Of a stretch of DNA of 64,000 nucleotides, positions 9,302 to 18,717 are shown in pieces. Position 1 is the stretch's first letter. Every line of letters begins with the position of its first letter. A model generated the notes under the pieces. That model had not been told where the DNA came from. It did no database searches and saw nothing but the letters and a program-made list of their open reading frames with translations. The DNA is from Xiphophorus maculatus (lineage: Eukaryota > Chordata > Actinopteri > Cyprinodontiformes > Poeciliidae): contig NC_036448.1 of assembly GCF_002775205.1 (NCBI RefSeq), positions 1,674,001 to 1,738,000 on the forward strand. Reading direction: 5' to 3'. The position numbers were made by a program, and so were the translations under genes.

Positions 9302-10003
9302 CTGGCACAGCAGGAATGCAGGGCTTCACTGAGACCGAGGACGGTCCCCCTCCACCTCAGACTGCAGGTCAGCACCCAACGGAGGCTCACCTTTGACCCT
9401 AGAGTGGAAACATCGGCTCCAGCGGCTTCCTCTTCCACCGGTGAGTCCACTGCTCTTCGACCTGCACAGGTGACGGCTGCAGCCAGACAGGTGGGAACCC
9501 TGAACAAGAACCGCAACTGGTCCCTAGATCTGACAAAAAAATATGTTATCCTGGGTGACTCTAATGTGGCTAGATTTCCAGCCCCTGATAACCCAGATTT
9601 ACAGGTGGTCAGCTTCCCTGGGGCCAGATGGAGGCATCTGACCCACCTTTTTGCGAGGGCACCTGTGATGAACCAGGTGGAGCGCATGATTCTCTCTCTG
9701 GGCATCAATCATAGAGCCCAGAGGGACAAGAGAGCAGCAGTCAGGGAAATGAAGACAGCGCTGAGGACGGCTAGGATCAAGTGTCCCAACGCGGAGATTT
9801 TTGTCCCTGCCATCAACTTCTCCCTGGCGCTGCCCGTCCAAGAACAGGTGACTCTCACTCACATGAACATCGAGATCACGCAGCTCAGCCGGTTCATCCC
9901 AGCTCTGCCTAGACGGTCCTTTACAGTGAGCGGTGATAACATCCACTGGACCAAGTCGACTGCAGCTCACATCTTCAGCCACTGGTGTGAGTGGCTAAAC
10001 TAG
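9302..10003 (+). CDS. PLE ORF1, C-terminal SGNH/GDSL hydrolase domain
   Basis: This is an SGNH-hydrolase fold by motif. Block I is VILGDSN, with the candidate nucleophile Ser at 9560-9562. Block III is GIN (Asn at 9707-9709). Block V is DNIHWT, with Asp at 9935-9937 and His at 9944-9946. All four signature residues are kept. Esterase-like domains of this type are established in ORF1 of CR1-type LINEs and reported in giant rotifer PLE-related elements. Here it sits directly before a PLE reverse transcriptase. The frame is open from 9182, but the first part is LTR sequence. It ends with TAG at 10001-10003 and overlaps ORF2 by 13 nt. The role in retrotransposition is unknown. Confidence 0.8.
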   Translation: MAQQECRASLRPRTVPLHLRLQVSTQRRLTFDPRVETSAPAASSSTGESTALRPAQVTAAARQVGTLNKNRNWSLDLTKKYVILGDSNVARFPAPDNPDLQVVSFPGARWRHLTHLFARAPVMNQVERMILSLGINHRAQRDKRAAVREMKTALRTARIKCPNAEIFVPAINFSLALPVQEQVTLTHMNIEITQLSRFIPALPRRSFTVSGDNIHWTKSTAAHIFSHWCEWLN

Positions 10004-12132
10004 AGTGCCCCAAGAGCCTTCATGTGAAGGAGGGGCATGCTAATATTGTAAATAAAAATATATGTAACCTCTCTAAAACTTTCACCCTCAGTGATGCACA
10101 GTGTTCCCTTTTAAATAAGGGCTTAACTTTCATTCCCACTCAGGGTAACAAATTTTTAAAAAATATAAAAATGCAAATGAGGTATGATCTGCAGAAATAC
10201 CACAGAAGGATTAAATTGGCCATCTATTACAAAGATGATGTTGGTAATGATAACAAGAATAATTTACCTTTTATGCCGGAGTCAGACTGGGCTCCTCCAA
10301 TCGCCGCTCTCCCTCCTGAGGTGGAAAACTTAATTTCGCAGGACCTGGATTATTTGGACAGAAAATTTAAATTTATTAAAAATATACCTAATCTAAACAT
10401 AGAAGAAACAAAAGCACTAAAAGAAATAATGATCAATAAAAATATTATTATAAAACCTGCCGATAAAGGCAGCTCCATAGTGATTATGGACAGGGAGCAG
10501 TATCTGTGGGAGGGATACAAACAATTATATAATGAAACATATTATAAGAAATTAGACTCTCCAATTTATAACAATACGGCCCCCCTTGTAACCAAAATTT
10601 TAGACAATTTACATAAAAAGAAATTTATCAATGCAAAACAAAAATCTTACCTACGTGGCTCCCCTGAACCTAGAGCCAGGAGGTTTTATCTCCTCCCGAA
10701 AATCCACAAGGAGCCTGAAAGATGGAGCAAACCCCATGAGATCCCTCCCGGCAGACCTATTGTCTCCGACTGTGGGAGCGAAACCTACCACACAGCGGAG
10801 TTTATTGATCATTATTTATACCCCCTATCAATTCGGCACCAAAGTTATATCAAAGACACTTATGATTTTGTAGAAAAAATTAAATTAATTTCTCTACCTC
10901 AGGACTCTATTCTATTTACAATTGACATCGACAGTTTGTATACTAATATTGACATAGATGAAGGAATTGATTGTATTAAAAACGTATTTTTGAAATATCC
11001 AGATTCGAGGAGGCCAGATCGTGAACTCATTCAATTATTAGAGATCAATTTAAAAAGAAATGATTTTGTTTTTGATGGCCAATTCTTCCTCCAGGTTAAA
11101 GGCACAGCCATGGGTAAGAAATTTGCACCGGCGTATGCCAACATTTTCATGGCCGAGTGGGAGACCGGTGCCCTTCGTACGTGCGGGAGGGCACCCCTGC
11201 ACTACTATCGGTACCTGGATGACATCTGGGGGGTCTGGACCCATTCTGAAGCAGAATTTCAGGAATTCCTCCAGCACCTGAATACACATAACCCATCTAT
11301 CACAGTAAAGTCCACTACCAGCGTTAAAGCGGTCGACTTTCTGGACACTACCACATATAAAGGTCCAAATTTTGATACAACACACAAATTAGATATTAAA
11401 GTTTTCTTTAAACCCACAGACACACATGCTCTGCTATTTAAAACTAGTCACCATCCAAAGCACACTTATGCTGGCTTAATCAAATCACAACTCCTCAGAT
11501 TTCATAGGATTTGCACACAGAAAACAGACTTTGAGGAGGTAACTAGAACTCTGTTTTCTGCTCTTCGTAAGAGAGGATATTCCAGGTCTTTCCTGAGAGC
11601 AGGCAGGAAAAACTTCCTTGAGTCCAGACCCCCCGATTCATCTCCGATGATCCCTCTGATCACAACATTCTCCTCCTCAGCAGGACAGTTTGTTTACAAT
11701 GTTAAACAGAATTTCACTAAATTCCAATCTGACACTTCTTTGCTCCCAAATTACAAAATAATTGCGGCCTACAAAAGGAATAAAAACCTGAGGGATTTCC
11801 TCGTCCGTGCTGAGGTCAAACCTTTGAAGACACCAAAGGTCAAAGGTCAGAGTGGATTCTTCAAGCAGCTGCACTGGGTACAGAACAGATTCAACAACAC
11901 AATTTTCAAATCAGACCAATCAGGAAACCCCAAATCAAAAAATTGTGTTTATTTAATAACCTGTCTAATTTGTAAAATCAGTTATGTGGGTGAAACGAGT
12001 AACAGTGTCCTTACTCGTTTTACCCAGCACAGACATAACATTCAAAAACACAAAAAAAACACATGTACCTTTAGTGCAGCATTTTATACGCCACGGCTGG
12101 GATGCAGTTTCAGCCCTGGTGCTGGAATGTAA
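9991..12132 (+). CDS. PLE ORF2: reverse transcriptase and GIY-YIG endonuclease
   Basis: The 713-codon frame has PLE reverse-transcriptase motifs: IIIKPADKGSSIVIM, FYLLPKIHK, motif A (FTIDIDSLYTNI) and the YLDD catalytic box at codons 408-411. Near codons 653-690 comes a GIY-YIG nuclease (VYLIT...SYVGET with downstream Arg and His). The frame opens right after a stop at 9988 without ATG; the first in-frame ATG is about codon 61, inside conserved PLE sequence. Initiation must therefore depend on ORF1 (reinitiation or -1 frameshifting) or a non-AUG codon. The native C-terminus is lost: after A8 at 12052-12059 homology jumps to another frame and continues to 12226. Confidence 0.9.
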   Translation: MAKLECPKSLHVKEGHANIVNKNICNLSKTFTLSDAQCSLLNKGLTFIPTQGNKFLKNIKMQMRYDLQKYHRRIKLAIYYKDDVGNDNKNNLPFMPESDWAPPIAALPPEVENLISQDLDYLDRKFKFIKNIPNLNIEETKALKEIMINKNIIIKPADKGSSIVIMDREQYLWEGYKQLYNETYYKKLDSPIYNNTAPLVTKILDNLHKKKFINAKQKSYLRGSPEPRARRFYLLPKIHKEPERWSKPHEIPPGRPIVSDCGSETYHTAEFIDHYLYPLSIRHQSYIKDTYDFVEKIKLISLPQDSILFTIDIDSLYTNIDIDEGIDCIKNVFLKYPDSRRPDRELIQLLEINLKRNDFVFDGQFFLQVKGTAMGKKFAPAYANIFMAEWETGALRTCGRAPLHYYRYLDDIWGVWTHSEAEFQEFLQHLNTHNPSITVKSTTSVKAVDFLDTTTYKGPNFDTTHKLDIKVFFKPTDTHALLFKTSHHPKHTYAGLIKSQLLRFHRICTQKTDFEEVTRTLFSALRKRGYSRSFLRAGRKNFLESRPPDSSPMIPLITTFSSSAGQFVYNVKQNFTKFQSDTSLLPNYKIIAAYKRNKNLRDFLVRAEVKPLKTPKVKGQSGFFKQLHWVQNRFNNTIFKSDQSGNPKSKNCVYLITCLICKISYVGETSNSVLTRFTQHRHNIQKHKKNTCTFSAAFYTPRLGCSFSPGAGM

Positions 12133-12226
12133 CCCAGCCTGGTCTTCAGCCCAGAGGAGAAGGGCTGAAAGAATCTGGATCCACAGGCTGGATACACAGA
12201 TCCCAAAGGGTCTGAATGAGAGGTAG
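12060..12226 (+). pseudogene. Frameshifted tail of the PLE endonuclease
   Basis: In the frame that runs to 12226 the translation includes HFIRHGWDAVSALVLE and ERIWIHRLDTQIPKGLN. This fits the C-terminal part of PLE GIY-YIG domains, where a Trp-x-His-x-Leu motif and Gly-Leu-Asn recur. It is one frame off the main ORF2, probably by a one-base slip in A8 at 12052-12059. Confidence 0.75.
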
Positions 12227-12339
12227 GCTCCACCTGGTGGACTCCTGACAGGATGGCCTGTGCACATAAGGGGAAGGGGAAGAGGGTGAGGGGGAGAAGG
12301 AAGGAGGTTCAATTTTTTGGACCTCTGACCTTTGACCCT

Positions 12340-12386
12340 GAACCCAAACCCCAACCCCTAACCCTATCCCAACCCTAACCCTAACT
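12340..12386 (+). repeat. Telomere-like CCCTAA tract, imperfect
   Basis: CCCTAA and CCCAA units (for example CCCTAACCCTAAC) lie just beyond the PLE coding end. Further short units occur at 12710-12730. The tract is too short and degenerate to be a functional telomere. Confidence 0.6.
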
Positions 12387-12840
12387 TCACTTTAACTTTT
12401 ATCTTTTATTTATTTATTTATTTATCAAAAAACATTTTTTCCCTATGCAGTACATGACAATACACTCATAGTTTAGTTGGGCTGGTCCCACTAAACAGGC
12501 ACTCACTTTACACCTACACAGTACACTACAAATCAGGTTACTTGTTTAACCATTGCACATTAACATCGATAAGACAGGGTCCAGTCATCCAGGTTAGCTG
12601 TATGATCTCGAGTGAGAGTGCACTACCTTGTGTGAACCAAGATGACCGTTGGCTGGATTATGGGCGTAAGAGATCGGTTCAGACAAGGGTCAAACGCCAC
12701 CCTATATCCCCTTACCCTAACCCTACCCTAGTTTATTTTAGTTCATGTAAAGCACGCGGCTCAAGGGGCAGGATGGCCAGTGCACTTCCAGCCTTCCATG
12801 TGGAAGGTTGGCTCTGTCCCCACACCCTATCCCCTTACCC
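12387..12840. other. Non-coding stretch between PLE and satellite
   Basis: A TTTA-rich run at about 12405-12425 and CCCTA units are visible. No gene was recognised. Confidence 0.4.
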
Positions 12841-12848
12841 AAAAATAT

Positions 12849-14011
12849 GCATTTTTGACCGTTTTCACCAATTAGGGTTTTCGATTTTTAATTCCTCCTG
12901 CGGACGTCCCAGAAGCCAAACAACCACACCAGGCTACTCTCCAGACTCTGGCCTTTCCGGCAATATACGGCTTTCCCCGGGGAAATGCATTTTTAAAAAT
13001 TTTTATGGAAGTCAAAAATCACCGGGGCCTCCTGAGCCCCGAGTCCGAGGACAATGAGGGGCTGCGGATACGGCCGCCTGCGCAGGTGCCCTCCTCTGGT
13101 AGTCCGAAAATTTTACTTTATCCCAGGAATACAGGAGTAACATAGCCGTGATCAGGGCATTATCCTGGGCTTATTGATCCTGGTTTTGAACCTCCCGGTC
13201 CCCGGGAAAGTGCATTTTTGACCGTTTTCACCAATTAGGGTTTTCGATTTTTAATTCCTCCTGCGGACGTCCCAGAAGCCAAACAACCACACCGGGCTAC
13301 TCTCCAGACTCTGGCCTTTCCGACAATATACGGCTTTCCCCGGGGAAATGCATTTTTAAAAAAATTTATGGAAGTCAAAAATCACCGGGGCCTCCGGAGC
13401 CCCGAGTCCGAGGACAGTGAGGTGCTGCGGATACGGCTGCCTGCGCAGGTGCCCTGCCCTGGAAGTCCGAAAATTTTACTTTATCCCAGGAATACGGGAG
13501 TCACATAGCCGTGATCAGGGCATTATTCTGGGCTTATTGATCCTGGTTATTGGTCCTGGTTCCCGGGAAAGTGCATTTTTGACCGCTTTGTCCAATTAGG
13601 GTTTTCGATTTTTAATTCCTCCCGCGGACGTCCCAGAAGCCAAACAACCACACCAGGCTACTCTCCAGACTCTGGCCTTTCCGGAAACATACGGCTTTCC
13701 CCGGGTAAATGCATTTCTAAAAATTTTTATGGAGATCGAAAATGACCGGATCTCACTGAGGGTGACATCCGGTTTACGGTGAGTGGCCGGCTTGCTCGGG
13801 AGACCAACAGAATCCGCACACTTCTCTGGAAGTATACGTGGACCAGAGCCAAGCGGGACCTCCGGACCCTCGAGTCCGAGGACAGTGAGGTGCTGCGGAC
13901 ACAGTCACCTGTGCATGTGCCCTCCGCTGGAAGTCCGAAAATTTTATTTTATCCCAGGCTGATGGGAGTGACATCAGCGTGATCAGGGCATTTTTCTGGG
14001 ATTATTGATCC
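12849..14011. repeat. Satellite-like tandem repeat, about 362-bp period, three units
   Basis: Units start at GCATTTTTGACCG (12849, 13212, 13573). They share long blocks such as CAATTAGGGTTTTCG, GCGGACGTCCCAGAAGCC and CGAAAATTTTA. The third unit is longer (about 438 bp) because of extra sequence near 13740-13850. CpG-rich and TTAGGG-like motifs recur. No coding content is convincing. I do not recognise the family. Confidence 0.85.
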
Positions 14012-15365
14012 TATTTATTATTATTTATTATTATTATTATTATTATTAAAGGTGTCAAGGTCTAAAAAGCTGAGTCCACCTTTTTCATAAGAATACATAA
14101 TGATTTTTTAAATATATTTTTGTTTTTCCAAATGAAATTAAATAGCATCTTGTCAATATCTTTGGAGACCTTTTTGTTTACATCCAGAGATAAAGCAGCA
14201 TAAGACATGAAAGTCATGGTTAACAGAATTTGAACTATCAACCTTAAATCTATCTACTGCCACTGGTTCAGGTTTTTTCTGGGTTTTGTCAACAATGGAA
14301 CTAAAGTTCAGTACATCTGGAATCTCTGTTTTTTATGATAATTCCTAAATAACTAATAGATTCTGTAGTGGAAAAATTAAAGTAAGGTCACACCTGCTAG
14401 TTGTATTGCTATATGTTTATTCTAAGTTCTTTTACAGGTATGCTACAAATAGTGGAAATGTAACAATATTTAAGAGCAAGTAGTTCACATTTTTTATATT
14501 TAGGCAAAGTCCAGATGCAGCAGAGACAATGTTAATCACGTCAAGTGATAAAGGTATTTGAGAAGAGCCTTTTTTAGAAATAATGTATAATCAGTCAACT
14601 GGCTGACAATAATTTCTCGACCCACTACTGTGTTACCTTTTAGTTTGCTTAGTTTAATAGAGTTTGTGAGTAACTGTGTGCAGAGGAGGAAAAGATAAGG
14701 CGATATGAGACTTCGCTTCCTGACTTCTCGTTTAAGGAGGAGCTATAAATGCAGGAGAAGTACCAGCATTTAATCTGATTGATCAATTTCCATTTGTTAC
14801 ATTGTTCTGATAGCACTGCTTAAGTAAGAATCAAAACCAAATTATTTCTAAAGTGTGAAATATGAAATTATGTTCAATGGTGTAAAAAGCCCTATAAAAG
14901 TCCAGAAAAAGGATAAAAATGTCATCAGAGCATAAATCTGAATAATCAATTAAACGAAGTACCAGTCTGATTGTGAGGATTTAGGTTTCTGTGTTCAGTT
15001 GAGTCTCTGTTGTCCTGTGTAGTGGGAAAATTTTAGGGTTACTATGATTTTTAGCTGAATTTATGCATAACAGTATTATGATTCTTGTGTGATTCATGAG
15101 CTCATGAAAAATGGTTCTGCAGCAGGTTCTCTGGCCTTAGAATTACAATTAAGTCATTGAACTGTTTCTTTATCTCTCATGGCTCCCAGTGAAAGAAGAC
15201 GTGCTCTCGCTGTCTGTTCTGTAACAAGTAGATTATTAAACTATGTGAATGTTATGAACCTCTCCCTATAAAACTGTAAGCTGTGTTCTGCTCCAGGCTC
15301 TTTCTCCTGACTGGGATCAGTGAGCAGACTTTGAACGCTGTTGAGCCTTCAATTAAATGCCAATT
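14012..15365. other. Non-coding stretch with unassigned repeats
   Basis: A TTA microsatellite lies at 14016-14047. A segment at 14380-14440 recurs at 18043-18105. A TATAAAA-containing block at 15250-15350 resembles an old LTR (TATA box followed by a CTGGGATCAGTGAGCAGAC-like tail) but I cannot place its ends. No gene was recognised. Confidence 0.4.
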
Positions 15366-15376
15366 AAAAATATATT

Positions 15377-15551
15377 GGGGCGTGCCGTGGTGGCATAGGG
15401 GATAGTGCGACCCATGTTTGGAGGCCTTGAGTCCTCGACGCAGCTGTCGTGGGTTCGATTCCTGGACCCTGCGATGTTTGCAGCATGTCTTCCCCCTTTC
15501 CTGTCAGCCTACTTTCATATAAGAGACACTAGAGCGCACAAAAGGGGTAAA
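15377..15551 (+). mobile_element. tRNA-derived SINE
   Basis: It starts GGGGCGTGCCGTGGTGGCATAG (A-box-like region) and has a B box GGGTTCGATTCC. The body includes CATGTCTTCCCCC and the tail is A-rich. An 11-bp direct repeat AAAAATATATT flanks it at 15366-15376 and 15552-15562, the target duplication of a retroposed copy. Confidence 0.9.
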
Positions 15552-16524
15552 AAAATATATTTTTTCTCTGGTTCTTGAAATAGTTTCCCTCACTCTTTGT
15601 TACTCTTTGTTAAAGGAAAACTTCCACAGCACCTGTTTACCTCTTGATTGCTCCCAGCTGTGGCTTGTTTCCCCTGATTACCTCCTTGTGTGTTTAATCC
15701 CACCTGTGTTCCTTTGCTTCTCATGTTTAGCAGTTGGCAAATGACAAAAACGGGACTAATTGCCTGGTTTCTTTGAACATAACAATCATCAAATAGAATG
15801 ACATATTTAATATGTCTCATATATTAAGTATATGAGTCATGATTGTTACATTTTTACAAACTCATAAAATTAACAGCGCAAATATGTAATTATTCAGCAA
15901 TATAAAACAGCAATTTGCTTAGTCTTCTCTTACATCTTGACAGAAACCAAATTCTTTATAGATTTATATCAAGGGAGAAAACTTACAAACATCAGCAATT
16001 TTCTCAGCTTTAGTTTAAGCCATATTTATAGAAATTGGGTAAGAAATAAAGGCGCTGCGATCATTTTTGTGACAGATTTCTGCTCATCCTGCATTGGAAC
16101 AGTCTGCTTTTCTGGACAGACTCACCGCGTAGTAACGGTACCTGCAGGAGCGTCGTTTGTTCCTTTATTTTTTGAATGAACTCTTTGATTTACCTTATAA
16201 AGAATTTGAAAATATAATTTTATTTTACTGTCTTTGTTTATAGTGTATTGTCTCAAAATACTTAAACTAAAAACAGTTCCATTTCCATTTTTTTTCTCAG
16301 AAACAATGAAAATGTTGCTTTGGTCAGTGGTTGTTTTAAATTACAGAATGAACTACAGAGTGTCTCCAGACACCAGATGGCAGTGGAGTTCATGTATATT
16401 TAGTGTGTTCTTCTCTTTTTACAGTGAACTAGAAGAAGCCACCAGTGAGAAGAAACAAACCTGTGATTCCTGGTTGGACTCTATTATTCATCCAGAACAT
16501 TTCTGTTCCTGAAACACCAGGATA

Positions 16525-16965
16525 ATGGCCAATAAGAAAAAAGTAGTGGTGACAGGTGAGATTCTCTGATTGGTTTAGTGGACAGAGTTAAACATGTTTC
16601 GATGTGTGTGTTTGATTTCTCAATAGTTCTGTGGAATTAATATTCATAAGAGAGCTGTGGTTAAAAAAGGATTTAGCTGTTACCAGGGCAACATAATCGC
16701 AAGATGTCACAGTTTTCAAACATGGATGCACATTAGAGTTATTTTACTGCTGATTTCTGGCTTAAATATGAAACTGAGAAAATAATGAGTCATCATGTGC
16801 CTTTGCTACAATTAATGTTTAACTTGATGTAAACTTTAGACTCTGCTTAAAGGCTGACACACGTCTGCGTGCATACCTTCTGCATGTTTCTGATGTTCTC
16901 TGTTTCCTGCAGGGTTTGAGCCCTTTGGTGAGCATGCTGTGAACTCGAGTTGGGTGGCAGTCCAG
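16525..16965 (+). CDS. pgpep1: Pyroglutamyl-peptidase I, first two coding exons
   Basis: Exon 1 (16525-16555) begins ATG and encodes MANKKKVVVT plus one base, with donor GTGAGA. Exon 2 (16913-16965) follows a pyrimidine-rich acceptor and encodes GFEPFGEHAVNSSWVAVQ, with donor GTAATC. The phase-1 junction is exact. The motif GFxPFGxxxxNxSW is the N-terminus of peptidase family C15, which removes N-terminal pyroglutamate in the cytosol. The catalytic Glu, Cys and His lie in later exons, and I could not find those exons before homer3 begins. The gene may therefore be truncated, or the exons may be lost or misplaced in the assembly. A paralogue (pgpep1l) is not excluded. Probable 5' UTR lies at 16420-16524. 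Confidence 0.8.
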
Positions 16966-17300
16966 GTAATCATCAGGTTGTGTGTCTAATTTAATAACTT
17001 TACACCAGTCTTCTGTCATCAATCATTGTTCATCCAGTCTCTACTTGCCGTTTTTTTTAAAGAACAGACGTTCCTGCTTTTTTATGAGAAGAATGCTATC
17101 ACACACATCTGTTCCAAATGCTGAGCAAGGTGTGTTCTAGTGACAACATAATTCTGTGTTCAGTTAGATGCTCCACAGATGACAGTGGTCCTGGAAATTA
17201 TTAACCTGGTCATTTGGCAATTCTACTGGATTTTCATCTGTTTTCGGTGATCCGTCTGGCATTTCTGCCATTGATCTCAAAGTCAGAGAAGTGAATAATG
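16966..17300 (+). other. pgpep1 intron-like sequence
   Basis: Follows the exon 2 donor. No further coding exon was recognised. Confidence 0.4.
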
Positions 17301-17304
17301 TCAT

Positions 17305-17670
17305 GAAGTGCGGTACAGAGGTGGTGAGGCAGACGCAGAGAACCCAGGTTGGAGTGAATTAATGATGATTTAATGGTGAAAAAGCAATTCCAAAATCCAG
17401 GCAGCACAGATAGAGCGGAAGGTTAAGAGCTCACGAACTGGTAGCAACTGGTTATAATTAACAACTGACGCAGAACAGACATAAGACAAGACAAGACGAG
17501 GACCCAACAAAGAACAAGGAACACAGGTGGGTTTAAATACACAGGGAGACAATCAGGAGAAACAAGGGACAGCTAGGGACAATCAAAGGATGGACAGGAC
17601 AACGCGGAGACTCAATTAACTGAAAACAACACAAAAACCTAAATTAACACAGAGAAAAACCCAAATCCTC
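17305..17670. repeat. Dispersed repeat, copy 1 (inverted relative to 45065-45405)
   Basis: It contains GGTGGTGAGGCAGACGCAGAG, later GACGAGGACCCAACAAAGAAC and GACAGGACAACGCGGAGAC. The same blocks, in reverse complement, occur at 45065-45405. The class is unknown; the gene-less sequence with AATAAA-like signals would fit an LTR or UTR piece. Confidence 0.6.
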
Positions 17671-18042
17671 ACAAATAAAGCTGTTCAGTCCATGTTGGCC
17701 ACACTTCCAAGAATTAAACAGTTAATGTCTGAGCAATAGGAATGTTTAAGACATCGTAATGCTGGCAAATATGTGATGGCCCTAATCTCCACTGTGTTGT
17801 TTACAGCACACACAATTTCGGCAAGCTAAAGCTGGTTTATTACATTAGTAATAAATGGCCAAATATTATACACTGAGTAGAATCTGATGTAGTCATTCAA
17901 AACCTCAACACAGTTCATGCCACCAGCAAGCAAACATTTTTTCAGTAGTCGAGTTTCAGACCCTCTCGACGAAGCAAAGCGTTTAGGGGCTGGCTTTTGA
18001 CAGGCCAGGCAGTTGTTGGACACTCTTGGATATTGAAGTGGA

Positions 18043-18105
18043 AAATTACAATAAGGTCACATCTGCTAGTTGTATTGCTGTATGTTTATTCTAAGTTCCT
18101 GTATA
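18043..18105. repeat. Short repeat shared with 14380-14440
   Basis: Both segments read AAGGTCACA(C/T)CTGCTAGTTG and then a close match through TATGTTTATTCTAAGTTC. They are probably ends of the same unidentified transposon family. Confidence 0.6.
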
Positions 18106-18715
18106 GTCCCACCAAAATAAAACTATTTGGGTTACATGTACAAGGTTGGGAGTTGTTTTCCACAGCTGCATCAGAACCAGACTCTCGCTCCTTGTTTTGG
18201 AACCTTTATCCTTGGTATAAAACTCATGTATTGTCTTTGCCTGGCAGAACTTTTCATCAAGAATTGCTTCATTATTGATGCAATTTGATACGAGCTCTCT
18301 GAGTTGCGCACAATTCATAAATAAACCTGATTGAGTGATTTTACCTGAACAGTGTTCGATTATAGTTTTTTTCCACAACAATATCCTGAAGCCTCCTGCA
18401 CTGCAAAATAGCCTCATATCTTCAGGGCACAAAAACCCATGTAAGTCATTTATTTATGGATCTTATTTCAGCTTTTCACCCTCTTACTACCACAATTGTA
18501 CCAGCACTATAGCTCCACTCAGGAGTGATTAGAGCAGGGATGCCCATGTCCAGTCCTTGACTAATTTTCCCTTTGGTTGGAAAAGTGTTAAGGTGAGTCA
18601 ACTCCACATCTTAGAGAACAAACTACTGCACCTTTTTAATTGTGATGTTATCTTGGTGAAATGGATCTAAGACTTTTTAACATGTAGGCATTAAAGGTGA
18701 GTGGTGTTCTATCTA
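18106..18715. other. Non-coding stretch
   Basis: A short CAGGGATGCCCATGTCCAGTCC fragment at 18536-18560 resembles hAT MITE ends seen elsewhere in the window. No gene was recognised. Confidence 0.35.
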
Positions 18716-18717
18716 TA

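Larger units (their letters stand above)
5400..12330 (+). mobile_element. Penelope-like retroelement (PLE), interrupted
   Basis: In order: a leader with a hammerhead ribozyme (5512-5554), the ORF1 start (5739-about 6148), an antisense LTR-gag-protease insertion (about 6150-9301), the ORF1 remainder with an SGNH hydrolase (to 10003), and ORF2 with a PLE-type reverse transcriptase and GIY-YIG nuclease (9991-12226). Hammerhead motifs and an RT/GIY-YIG fusion are established PLE features. The outer limits are estimated: the left end lies somewhere after the minisatellites, and the right end lies in the G-rich stretch after 12226. No second terminal repeat copy is visible. The copy is dead because of the insertion, a missing ORF1 middle and a late frameshift. 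Confidence 0.85.

Noticed and set aside
12340..12386. Possible chromosome end
   Set aside because: Units are few and imperfect and are followed by more than 50 kb of ordinary sequence.
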